Below are positions 36,562 to 43,668 of a stretch of DNA of 64,000 nucleotides, one piece after another. The position numbers and the translations under genes were made by a program. Location of the stretch: assembly GCA_021155195.1 (NCBI GenBank), contig JAJNPV010000021.1, positions 124,001-188,000 of the forward strand, in the 5' to 3' direction. The notes beneath the pieces are model-generated. The model made no database searches. It was given only the letters and a program-made list of their open reading frames with translations, and was not told the DNA's origin. Origin of the DNA: Ohtaekwangia sp. Lineage in GTDB: Bacteria; Bacteroidota; Bacteroidia; Cytophagales; Cyclobacteriaceae. Positions within the stretch are counted from its first letter, which is position 1. The number at the start of each line of letters is the position of its first letter.

Positions 36562-39027
36562 ATGCTTGTACTAAAACGTGACGGACATCGGGAGTCCGTA
36601 AAGTTTGATAAGATCACGGCCCGTATCGAAAAACTCTGCTATGGTTTAGATCCCAATTTTGTCAACCCGGTAGAGGTGGCCATGAAAGTGATTAACGGAT
36701 TATTCGATGGTGTGTCCACGCAAGAGCTTGATAACCTGGCGGCTGAAGTTGCAGCTTCCTTAACTACCAAGCATCCTGACTTTGCTAAGTTAGCAGCACG
36801 CATCGCGGTTTCCAACCTGCATAAGGTTACCAGTAAGTCCTTCTCTAATACGATGAAGAGACTGTATACCTATGTCGATCCTAAAAACGGGCAGAATGCT
36901 CCACTTATCTCGAAAGAGACGTGGAAGGTGATTAAAGATAATGCTGCTGAATTGGATGCTGCTATTATCTACGATCGCGACTTCAGCTACGATTACTTCG
37001 GATTCAAAACGCTCGAACGCTCTTACCTGATGAAAGTAGACGGAAAGGTGGTTGAACGTCCGCAGCATTTGCTAATGCGGGTAGCTGTAGGTATCCACGG
37101 TGAAGATATTCCTGCTGCTATCGAAACCTATCATTTGCTATCGGAGAAGTGGTTTACGCATGCAACTCCTACCCTGTTTAATGCAGGAACACCCAAGCCA
37201 CAACTTTCATCGTGCTTCCTTCTTACTATGAAGGATGATAGCATTGATGGAATTTATGATACGCTCAAACAAACTGCCAAGATTTCTCAATCGGCCGGAG
37301 GTATTGGTCTTAGTATTCACAATGTGCGTGCAAAAGGCTCATACATTAAAGGAACCGGTGGTACATCCAATGGAATTGTACCGATGTTGAGAAACTTTGA
37401 TATGACAGCCCGCTATGTTGATCAGGGGGGTGGCAAGCGCAAAGGAAGTTTTGCCATTTACTTAGAACCCTGGCATGCCGATGTATTTGAGTTCTTGGAA
37501 CTGAAAAAGAATCACGGCAAGGAAGAGATGCGCGCGCGCGACCTGTTCTATGCAATGTGGATTCCGGATTTGTTCATGAAGCGCATTGAGAGCAACGAAA
37601 TGTGGTCTCTGTTCTGCCCCAATGAAGCACCAGGCTTAGGCGATTGCTATGGCGAAGAATTTGAGCGTTTGTATGAAAAGTATGAAAAGGAAGGCAAGTT
37701 CCGCAAGCAAGTAAAAGCACAAGATCTTTGGTTTGAGATTCTGGAAGCTCAGATTGAAACCGGAACACCTTATATGCTTTATAAAGACGCAGCGAACCGC
37801 AAGTCTAACCAAAAGCATTTGGGTACAATCAAGTCAAGTAACTTGTGTACTGAGATTATTGAATACACATCACCGGATGAAGTAGCCGTTTGTAACTTGG
37901 CTTCTATCGCGTTACCTAAGTTCGTAACAGAGGATGGAACATTCGATCATCAGAAACTTTATGAAATCACGAAAGTAATTACACGCAACCTGAACAAGGT
38001 GATTGATGTGAATTACTATCCGGTAATTGAAGCTCGTAATTCTAACATGCGCCACCGCCCTATTGGTATTGGTGTGCAAGGGTTAGCCGATGCATTTATT
38101 TTACTTCGCATGCCATTCGATTCGGAAGAAGCACGTGGGTTAAACACCGACATTCATGAGACGATTTACTATGCAGCCATGGAAGCTTCTATGGAGTTGT
38201 CAAAATTGAATGGCCCTTACGAATCGTTCAAAGGTTCACCGGTATCAAAAGGAATTTTTCAGTTTGATATGTGGGGCGTAACTCCTAAATCTGGCCGTTG
38301 GGATTGGGATGCTTTGAAGAAAGAAGTAAAACAACATGGTGTTCGTAACTCTTTGTTGCTGGCTCCTATGCCTACTGCTTCTACTTCGCAAATTCTTGGT
38401 AACAACGAATGTTTTGAACCCTATACTTCTAATATCTACACCAGAAGAACATTATCAGGTGAATTCATCATCGCCAACAAGCACTTGATGAAAGATTTGA
38501 TAAGCATGGGCTTATGGAGTGAAAACATGCGCCAGAAGTTGATTGCAACCAATGGTTCGGTTCAACCAATTGCCGAGATTCCTCAAAATATCAAAGACAT
38601 TTATAAAACCGTTTGGGAAATTTCCCAAAAGTCGATCATTGATATGTCTGCCGATCGGGGGGCTTACATTTGCCAGTCACAGAGTTTGAATATTCACTTA
38701 ACGGATCCAAACTTTGGTAAACTTACTTCCATGCATTTCTATGCCTGGAAGAAAGGATTGAAGACTGGAATGTATTATTTACGTTCTACCGCTGCTGCTG
38801 ATGCTATTAAGTTTACATTGGATAAAACAGCCATGCAACAACCACACGTTGAGGCTACTCCTGTGCTAACGAAAGTAACGGAACCTACCGCTGTGTACGC
38901 TATGAAGGCTGAAAAACAGAAAGAAATTCCGTACCAACAAGTAGAGGAAACAGATTATGATCAGAAGCGTGCTGATATGGCGTGCTCGCTGGATAATCCC
39001 GATGCATGTGAAGCATGTGGATCGTAG
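36562..39027 (+). CDS. nrdA: Ribonucleotide reductase class I, alpha subunit
   Basis: This 821-residue R1 starts with an ATP-cone (MLVLKRDGHRESVKFDKITA), the overall activity site. The catalytic barrel shows LSSCFLLTMKDDSIDGIYDT with the first redox Cys, SSNLCTEIIEYTSPDEVAVC NLASIALP with the N-C-E type active site, and MPTASTSQILGNNECFEPYT. The C-terminus ends CSLDNPDACEACGS, where CEAC is the mobile redox pair reduced by thioredoxin. It reduces NDPs to dNDPs with NrdB. Confidence 0.95.
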   Translation: MLVLKRDGHRESVKFDKITARIEKLCYGLDPNFVNPVEVAMKVINGLFDGVSTQELDNLAAEVAASLTTKHPDFAKLAARIAVSNLHKVTSKSFSNTMKRLYTYVDPKNGQNAPLISKETWKVIKDNAAELDAAIIYDRDFSYDYFGFKTLERSYLMKVDGKVVERPQHLLMRVAVGIHGEDIPAAIETYHLLSEKWFTHATPTLFNAGTPKPQLSSCFLLTMKDDSIDGIYDTLKQTAKISQSAGGIGLSIHNVRAKGSYIKGTGGTSNGIVPMLRNFDMTARYVDQGGGKRKGSFAIYLEPWHADVFEFLELKKNHGKEEMRARDLFYAMWIPDLFMKRIESNEMWSLFCPNEAPGLGDCYGEEFERLYEKYEKEGKFRKQVKAQDLWFEILEAQIETGTPYMLYKDAANRKSNQKHLGTIKSSNLCTEIIEYTSPDEVAVCNLASIALPKFVTEDGTFDHQKLYEITKVITRNLNKVIDVNYYPVIEARNSNMRHRPIGIGVQGLADAFILLRMPFDSEEARGLNTDIHETIYYAAMEASMELSKLNGPYESFKGSPVSKGIFQFDMWGVTPKSGRWDWDALKKEVKQHGVRNSLLLAPMPTASTSQILGNNECFEPYTSNIYTRRTLSGEFIIANKHLMKDLISMGLWSENMRQKLIATNGSVQPIAEIPQNIKDIYKTVWEISQKSIIDMSADRGAYICQSQSLNIHLTDPNFGKLTSMHFYAWKKGLKTGMYYLRSTAAADAIKFTLDKTAMQQPHVEATPVLTKVTEPTAVYAMKAEKQKEIPYQQVEETDYDQKRADMACSLDNPDACEACGS

Positions 39028-39050
39028 AATTTTAAAATAAGATAAAAAAC

Positions 39051-39078
39051 AAAAAACCCCGATTTCTCGGGGTTTTTT
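39051..39078 (+). terminator. Terminator after nrdA
   Basis: A 12-bp perfect stem AAAAAACCCCGA/TCGGGGTTTTTT with loop TTTC is followed by GTTTTTT, 23 bases after the nrdA stop. Confidence 0.9.
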
Positions 39079-39113
39079 GTTTTTTAGAAATTCCAATCTG
39101 TATTGAGTATTTT

Positions 39114-39404
39114 TTAATGTGTCGAAACCATTTGTTTTTTAGAGCCTACGTTAATTCCGAACTCGGCCTCCTCATGTAATTTAACAACAGCATAGAAAAA
39201 CACCCCAAAGAAGGAGAAAACGGATAGTAGACAGAATAAGATCATAGTGGTTGCGTTTAATTGCTTTACAAAAATGATCATCTCAAAGAAACCATTCCCC
39301 GCCAAGTTTGAAAACTCCCCACAGAAGTAATTTCTTTTGCCTTTTTGACAATCTTCACCTCTATTAGAGGCAGAAAAGTGACGCTGCCGATCAGTAATAG
39401 CCAT
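39114..39404 (-). CDS. Small single-span membrane protein, unknown
   Basis: Started at 39404 (MAITDRQRHFSASNRGED), after a TAGGAAG ribosome-binding-like sequence, it encodes 96 residues. A soluble N-terminal half contains two cysteines, a membrane span covers about residues 53-75 (MILFCLLSVFSFFGVFFYAV), and a polar tail follows. No family is recognised. It lies between the nrdA terminator and the divergently read protease gene. Composition is protein-like, but conservation has not been tested, so this is a moderate call. Confidence 0.5.
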   Translation of the reverse strand: MAITDRQRHFSASNRGEDCQKGKRNYFCGEFSNLAGNGFFEMIIFVKQLNATTMILFCLLSVFSFFGVFFYAVVKLHEEAEFGINVGSKKQMVSTH

Positions 39405-39455
39405 ATATCTTCCTAAACAGTATTTTAGCACGATTTTTATACTCCATAAAATTCT

Positions 39456-41081
39456 ATGACAAAGCATCTGATACGTGTAATATTTTTTCTGGTAATAACA
39501 ATTCCGGTATTTTCTCAGACCCGGCCCGGCAAAGCAATACCTAACGATTGGTTTCTGCGCGATCCGGAAATGGATAGTCTTCAGGGCGTGAGTGCCGAGC
39601 GGGCATATAAAACTTTATTAAAGGGTCAGCCCTCGCGCACCGTGATTGTTGCTGTGATTGATTCAGGCATTGATATCGACCACGAAGACCTTAAAAGCGT
39701 AATCTGGACAAATGAAAAAGAGATTCCAGGCAACGGAATAGATGATGATAAAAACGGCTATGTGGATGATGTGCATGGATGGAATTTTATTGGTGGGGCA
39801 AATGGAAATGTAAATGCCGATACCTATGAATTAACGCGCGAATACATTCGCCTGAAAGCCATCTATGGAAATGCAGATGAGAGTAAACTTAACAAAAAAC
39901 AAAAAGCTGAGTTTGAAAACTTCAAGAAGATTGAGGACAAATACACAAAGTTGAAAGCCAAGAACGAACAGCAATACAGATTATATTCTTCACTATATAA
40001 TAACGTTTTGCACAGCATTGATACGATGAAATCGTTACTGGGGGTAGATACGCTTTCGCCTGAGGCATTAAAGGGTTTTGAAACGACTGAGCCCGGCTTA
40101 CTTTTCGCCAAAGGGTTTCTGTTAAATATGTATCGGAATATCGGTGAGGATGGGAGCCTGGAAGAATATGTGGAAGAACTAAAAGAGGGCTATGACTATT
40201 ATGGCGTGATTGTAAAGTATGGATACAACGAGTTTTATGATTCCCGAAAAATTGTTGGAGATGATGTGAACAATCCGAATGAAAAATATTATGGCAATAA
40301 TGACGTAACAGGACCTGATGCCACCCACGGCACACATGTAGCGGGCATCATTGCTGCCGATCGCAAAAACGATCTAGGCATAAAAGGTATAGCCGACAAT
40401 GTGAAGATCATGCCTGTGCGCGCTGTGCCAAATGGTGATGAGCGCGACAAGGATATTGCTAATGCAATTTATTATGCAGTAGATAATGGGGCCAACATCA
40501 TCAATATGAGTTTCGGAAAATCCTTTTCACCTGAAAAAGAAATTGTTGATAAGGCGGTGCACTATGCTGAAAAGAAAGGTGTGCTGCTAATTCATGCGGC
40601 CGGAAATGAAGCGGAGGATATTGATGTAGAGAAGAATTTTCCTACCCGCATGTATGCTGATGGAAAGGAAGCTAAAAACTGGATGGAAGTGGGTGCCTCC
40701 GCCTGGGGTGCGGATGATGAGTTTGTTGGTAGCTTCTCTAACTACGGAAAAAAATCAGTTTCCCTATTTGCTCCTGGTGTCGATATTTATTCAACTGTGC
40801 CGGGGAGTAAGTATAAAAACGAAAGTGGTACTAGTATGGCAAGCCCCAGTACAGCTGGCGTGGCAGCCATCCTTATGTCATACTTCCCTGAACTCAATGC
40901 AGAGCAGGTAAAAGGTATTTTGATGAACTCTGCCCGCAAGTTTGATAATCTCAAAGTTCAAAAACCGGATGGTGGCCGGGTAAATTTTAATCAGCTTAGT
41001 ATTTCCGGAGGTTTGGTAAATGCCTATGAAGCGGTGAAAATGGCTCAGGAGATGAAGAACCAAAAGGCGTTGGTAAAGTAA
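39456..41081 (+). CDS. Secreted S8 (subtilisin-like) serine protease
   Basis: This 541-residue protein has a signal peptide (MTKHLIRVIFFLVITIPVFS). The catalytic triad is complete: Asp69 in VAVIDSGIDIDHEDL, His294 in HGTHVAGIIAA and Ser460 in SGTSMASPSTAGVAA, with the oxyanion Asn384 in HAAGNEAED. About 200 residues, largely helical and charged, are inserted between the Asp and His motifs, an insertion often seen in Bacteroidota subtilases. No type-IX sorting domain is visible at the C-terminus, which ends soon after the catalytic domain; it is probably periplasmic or surface lipid-free. Transcribed alone. Confidence 0.9.
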   Translation: MTKHLIRVIFFLVITIPVFSQTRPGKAIPNDWFLRDPEMDSLQGVSAERAYKTLLKGQPSRTVIVAVIDSGIDIDHEDLKSVIWTNEKEIPGNGIDDDKNGYVDDVHGWNFIGGANGNVNADTYELTREYIRLKAIYGNADESKLNKKQKAEFENFKKIEDKYTKLKAKNEQQYRLYSSLYNNVLHSIDTMKSLLGVDTLSPEALKGFETTEPGLLFAKGFLLNMYRNIGEDGSLEEYVEELKEGYDYYGVIVKYGYNEFYDSRKIVGDDVNNPNEKYYGNNDVTGPDATHGTHVAGIIAADRKNDLGIKGIADNVKIMPVRAVPNGDERDKDIANAIYYAVDNGANIINMSFGKSFSPEKEIVDKAVHYAEKKGVLLIHAAGNEAEDIDVEKNFPTRMYADGKEAKNWMEVGASAWGADDEFVGSFSNYGKKSVSLFAPGVDIYSTVPGSKYKNESGTSMASPSTAGVAAILMSYFPELNAEQVKGILMNSARKFDNLKVQKPDGGRVNFNQLSISGGLVNAYEAVKMAQEMKNQKALVK

Positions 41082-41113
41082 AAATCTACGTTGGTTTCTC
41101 CGAAGAAATCAAG

Positions 41114-41626
41114 TTAGCAGGGCGAAGCTTTATAAAGTTGTAATACAACATTCTCGTTCTGTACTTCCTTATCATATTCAAACCCAAGTTTCTGCAGTAA
41201 TCTGGTTGACCTTGTATTGTATGGCAACGAAATAGCAAGGAAAGTTTCAAAAGCTCCGTTCTCCTTTAAATAAGTTAAAACTGCTTTTGTAGCTTCATAG
41301 GCATATCCTTTGGCAGTGAAGGCTGGCAAAAATGCAAAGCCAAGATCATGATGTGGCAAGTAATCACGCTTGATAACCGTTACCAAACCAATAGAGGTTT
41401 GGGTGCCTTTAAGCTTTACTGTCCAATAGAATATATTCTGATTAGCATTAATCTTTTGAATGTATACCGTGGCATCGGCAAGTGAGTAAATCTTCTTATC
41501 TCCAATGAATTCTATCCAGCCGGGTGTATTGACGAGGTCAAGAATAAACTTGTTGTTGCTAACAGAAAGTTGTTCCAGTAGAAGGCGCTCCGTTGCTATA
41601 ATTCTTTTAAAATCCATCAACATCAT
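41114..41626 (-). CDS. GNAT-family N-acetyltransferase (RimJ/RimL-like)
   Basis: This 170-residue protein opens with the RimJ/L-like phrase RIIATERLLLEQLS and has the acetyl-CoA-binding stretch LGFAFLPAFTAKGYAYEATK followed by FLAISLPYNTRSTRLLQKLG FEYD. Such enzymes acetylate ribosomal protein N-termini, amino acids or antibiotics; the acceptor cannot be told. An alternative start lies at the second or third Met of MMLM. It is followed downstream on the other strand by the protease gene (convergent). Confidence 0.85.
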   Translation of the reverse strand: MMLMDFKRIIATERLLLEQLSVSNNKFILDLVNTPGWIEFIGDKKIYSLADATVYIQKINANQNIFYWTVKLKGTQTSIGLVTVIKRDYLPHHDLGFAFLPAFTAKGYAYEATKAVLTYLKENGAFETFLAISLPYNTRSTRLLQKLGFEYDKEVQNENVVLQLYKASPC

Positions 41627-41648
41627 TCATCGTGAAACAGAGTCTTTA

Positions 41649-41846
41649 TTACTTGAAGATGTTATAGTCTGCTGCCATTTTTTTATACTCTGGAAGGATT
41701 TTTTCATAAAGAGCCTCATCCACCTTCTTTAATGAATTCATTAACCCACCAATGCCAGAGTCTTTAAGACTTACGCGCTGATTTTTAATATCCTCCATTT
41801 TAGTTCTTATGGTGCGCTCTAATTTGATTAGTTCGCGTTCTGTCAT
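41649..41846 (-). CDS. Small helical protein (65 aa), unknown
   Basis: The sequence is charged and helical, MTERELIKLERTIRTKMEDI then SLKKVDEALYEKILPEYKK, with a probable coiled coil at about 1-25. It lacks a signal peptide and membrane span. It lies 22 bases upstream of the GNAT gene on the same strand, so the two may be one unit. No family recognised. Confidence 0.6.
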   Translation of the reverse strand: MTERELIKLERTIRTKMEDIKNQRVSLKDSGIGGLMNSLKKVDEALYEKILPEYKKMAADYNIFK

Positions 41847-41921
41847 ATTCTTAATTTTTATTGTGCTGGATTCTGGTAATCAGAGTTCACTCATTATTAC
41901 CTTGTCCTAAGGGTGTAGAAT

Positions 41922-41955
41922 AAAAAAGCCAGATAAGAAATTATCTGGCTTTTTT
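41922..41955. terminator. Strong terminator hairpin next to a tRNA-tail-like sequence
   Basis: A stem of 14-15 bp, with AAAAAAGCCAGATAA facing its complement around loop GAAA, has flanking A and T runs, so it could work on either strand. On the minus strand it lies directly after a sequence resembling the end of a tRNA gene. Confidence 0.8.
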
Positions 41956-41975
41956 GTGATCCCGCTGGGAGCGTG
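41956..41975 (-). other. tRNA 3'-end-like fragment (possible attachment-site scar)
   Basis: The minus strand reads CTCCCAGCGGGATCAC here, closely resembling the T-arm-to-acceptor end of a tRNA and followed by the A/T terminator just as behind a tRNA gene. The matching 5' acceptor strand and the rest of a cloverleaf are absent. Decayed accessory DNA begins on the other side. The reading as an integration scar is inference. Confidence 0.4.
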
Positions 41976-42169
41976 AAAATCTATGTAATTAGCTCAAAAT
42001 CAAATTATTGTAACAATCAAAACGCAATAGGTACCCGAATTGGTCATCTCGTTTGAATCGCAAGCATTTTAAGAACGAATTCCCTTTTATAAATGTAAGT
42101 ATTAGAAACGATTTTTACTAGTTAAATAGAACCTAAACTGAGCTCCTTTTTTCACTCTTTCGAAGAGAC

Positions 42170-42643
42170 TTAAACAACCCCTTCATCTGCAAAGGAATAG
42201 TAGCTTTCTGTGGTAACGATGATGTGATCGAGTAATTGGATTTCTAAAAACCTCCCTCCTTCTTTCAACTTCCTTGTTAAATCAATATCGGTCTGACTTG
42301 GAGTTAGATTTCCTGAAGGATGATTATGAGCCATAATAAATCCACTCGCTGCCGCTTTAAGGGCAGCGCCTAAGATTACTTTTGGATCCGCTACTGTTCC
42401 GCTTACTCCGCCTGTAGAAATCTCGACTATTCCGAGAACTTTATTAGCCCGATTCAATAGTATGACTTTGAATTGTTCAACAAATTCTATTTTAGAATCA
42501 TCCCAACATTCAAGTAAGATAGTGTAAGCGTCTCGTGATGTGTTAATCTTTGGGCGTAGTGAGGGCTTTACATTTGATTTGTAGGTTAGCTGAATTTCTG
42601 CTACATGATACAGTTTGTTTTGATTTGTGTTTTCCATAATCAT
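42170..42643 (-). CDS. RadC-like JAB-domain protein, copy 1
   Basis: This 157-residue protein corresponds to the RadC/JAB (DUF2466) domain alone, without the helix-hairpin-helix domain of full-length RadC. The JAMM metal motif is intact: the Glu in VLGIVEISTGGVSGT, HNHPSGNLTPSQTDIDL with both His and the Asp, and the stretch LLDHIIVTTESYYSFADEG. Such short RadC proteins are typical of mobile or accessory DNA in Bacteroidota, often near anti-restriction or plasmid genes. Two in-frame starts exist (MIMENT); Met3 at 42637 is possible. A near-identical copy lies at 55205. Confidence 0.85.
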   Translation of the reverse strand: MIMENTNQNKLYHVAEIQLTYKSNVKPSLRPKINTSRDAYTILLECWDDSKIEFVEQFKVILLNRANKVLGIVEISTGGVSGTVADPKVILGAALKAAASGFIMAHNHPSGNLTPSQTDIDLTRKLKEGGRFLEIQLLDHIIVTTESYYSFADEGVV

Positions 42644-42667
42644 TTAGTTTAATTATAGTGCAGCCAC

Positions 42668-42824
42668 AGGTTTATGAAGGAATTGGCGCAAGGAGGAACG
42701 GAATAAATGGGGGATGCTGCCTGCGCCTTTAATGCTTCGGCAGGTGAGCCTGAAAGGAGGCACGACTGGAAGGGGGAAACCGTTTATGCCGTAGTTCCTT
42801 GCAAGCATATTCCGGCATAAACCT
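42668..42824 (-). ncRNA. Putative structured RNA/leader upstream of radC copy 1
   Basis: Nested complementary segments form three successive helices: AGGTTTATG (42668-42676) with CATAAACCT (42816-42824), GGAAT (42679-42683) with ATTCC (42809-42813), and GCAAGGA (42688-42694) with TCCTTGC (42796-42802). An alternative 9-bp hairpin GTTTATGCC (42782-42790) with GGCATAAAC (42814-42822) competes for the outer 3' strand. All pairings recur in copy 2, and the only large length difference falls in the terminal loop. On the minus strand it ends 24 bases before radC. Whether it is transcribed is unknown. Confidence 0.5.
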
Positions 42825-42871
42825 AAATTAGTACCAGATATTAATGATAATTTCAGTTTTAAAATCTAAGT

Positions 42872-43290
42872 ATGTTACAAGGAAAAACTAATATTCAGAT
42901 TCTTATTACGCTTTCAGAAGCAATCCATCAATTTGGAAGAGAATAGTTGTTCCAGATTCAGTAAGTTTTCTTGATTTACATTATATAACCCAAATTTCTA
43001 TGGACAGACAAATTCTCACTTATTTGAATTCTTGCTGACGCTAAGGAAGTTGATGTTGGATTACTTCTTTATAAAGAAAAATTAGCTTTCAGTTATATTT
43101 ATGACTTCGGAGATCATGGAATCACAATATCGAAGTGGAGAAAATAGACCTGAAAAACCCGTTAGCATTTGCCCTATTTGTTTAGACGGAAATCTAAACT
43201 GTCCACCTGAAGATTGTTGTGGTTATACCGTATAAATCTCTAATTCAATTTGGGAAGATTATAATTCAAAAGGCGTCTGGCCATCCAATG
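42872..43290 (+). pseudogene. Broken pRiA4b ORF-3-like gene
   Basis: Pieces of this family appear in different frames: NIQILITLSEA, then PSIWKRIVVPDSVSFLDLHY ITQISM (typical PPIWRRI..LHYIIQ start), then LLLYKEKLAFSYIYDFGDHG with the Tyr-Asp-Phe-Gly-Asp core, then CLDGNLNCPPEDCCGYTV, the Cys-rich end. Several stops and frameshifts separate them, so the gene is dead. The family is common on plasmids and near insertion sequences, in line with decayed mobile DNA here. Confidence 0.7.
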
Positions 43291-43292
43291 AG

Positions 43293-43425
43293 CTTGTTGT
43301 GAAACTTTTGTCAAGGGTGACGATTCCATTAAAAAATAAACAAAGAATCAGCACTTGCCTGCCCTTTACTAAGGTTTCGCAACAGGCCTACCTTTGGCTT
43401 GGTGGTGAAATGGTCTTCCCTTTGG
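43293..43425. repeat. Long-hairpin repeat family, copy A (degenerate)
   Basis: Arms at 43293-43317 and 43362-43386 are imperfectly complementary (for example GTTGTGAAAC against GTTTCGCAAC). The arms, the loop (GATTCC, TTAAAAAATAAA) and about 35 bases after the right arm (CTACCTTTGGCTTGG, GATGAAATGGTCTTC-like) match the copy at 59877, where the arms are perfect. This is a diverged member of the same element. Confidence 0.75.
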
Positions 43426-43461
43426 TATTCATAATAATCAATACCAACCTCTTGCTATCTG

Positions 43462-43535
43462 GTAAAGCTTTTGTCGAAAGTGAGATACCGCTTGTGCAAA
43501 GAAAAAATAGACTGCACTTTCGACAAGTGCTTTAC
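43462..43535. repeat. Second inverted repeat in the decayed patch
   Basis: GTAAAGC-TTTTGTCGAAAGTG at 43462-43482 faces CACTTTCGACAAGTGCTTTAC-type sequence at 43515-43535, 21 bp with two mismatches and a 32-base loop. It does not share sequence with the hairpin just upstream. Confidence 0.7.
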
Positions 43536-43573
43536 TTAACATTAACTTTGTAGAGATTGTAATTTACGGAACT

Positions 43574-43625
43574 ATGCCAAAGAGATTGTTCCATGAAAAA
43601 AATATACATCCAATCTCCTTGGCAT
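43574..43625 (-). repeat. Third inverted repeat, downstream of the TonB-dependent receptor gene
   Basis: ATGCCAAAGAGATTG at 43574-43588 faces CAATCTCCTTGGCAT at 43611-43625 (15 bp, one mismatch, 22-base loop). A 6-bp palindrome ATGCGT-CT-ACGCAT follows at 43633-43646. They could end the receptor transcript on the minus strand, but no T tract follows. Confidence 0.6.
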
Positions 43626-43668
43626 TGTTTCGATGCGTCTACGCATTGCAATACAAAATGTCGATTAC

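Larger units (their letters stand above)
42163..42838. repeat. Direct repeat copy 1 (radC plus structured leader)
   Basis: About 675 bases recur at 55198-55840 in the same orientation. The shared block begins just before the radC stop codon (CTTAAACAA) and ends about 195 bases upstream of its start (GTACC). The two encoded proteins differ at 10 of 157 positions by my count, and the non-coding part is even better conserved apart from one gap of some 36 bases. There are no terminal inverted repeats and no transposase. Confidence 0.85.

Noticed and set aside
36790..37068. Antisense frames inside nrdA, the suc genes and other long genes
   Set aside because: They are shadows of strongly coding genes on the other strand, with no independent start signals.
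41956..42032. Complete tRNA gene on the minus strand
   Set aside because: Only the 3' end looks like a tRNA. The matching acceptor strand, D-arm and anticodon arm are absent.
43293..43646. CRISPR-like array
   Set aside because: The repeats are inverted, of different sequence and without regular spacing; no cas gene is present.
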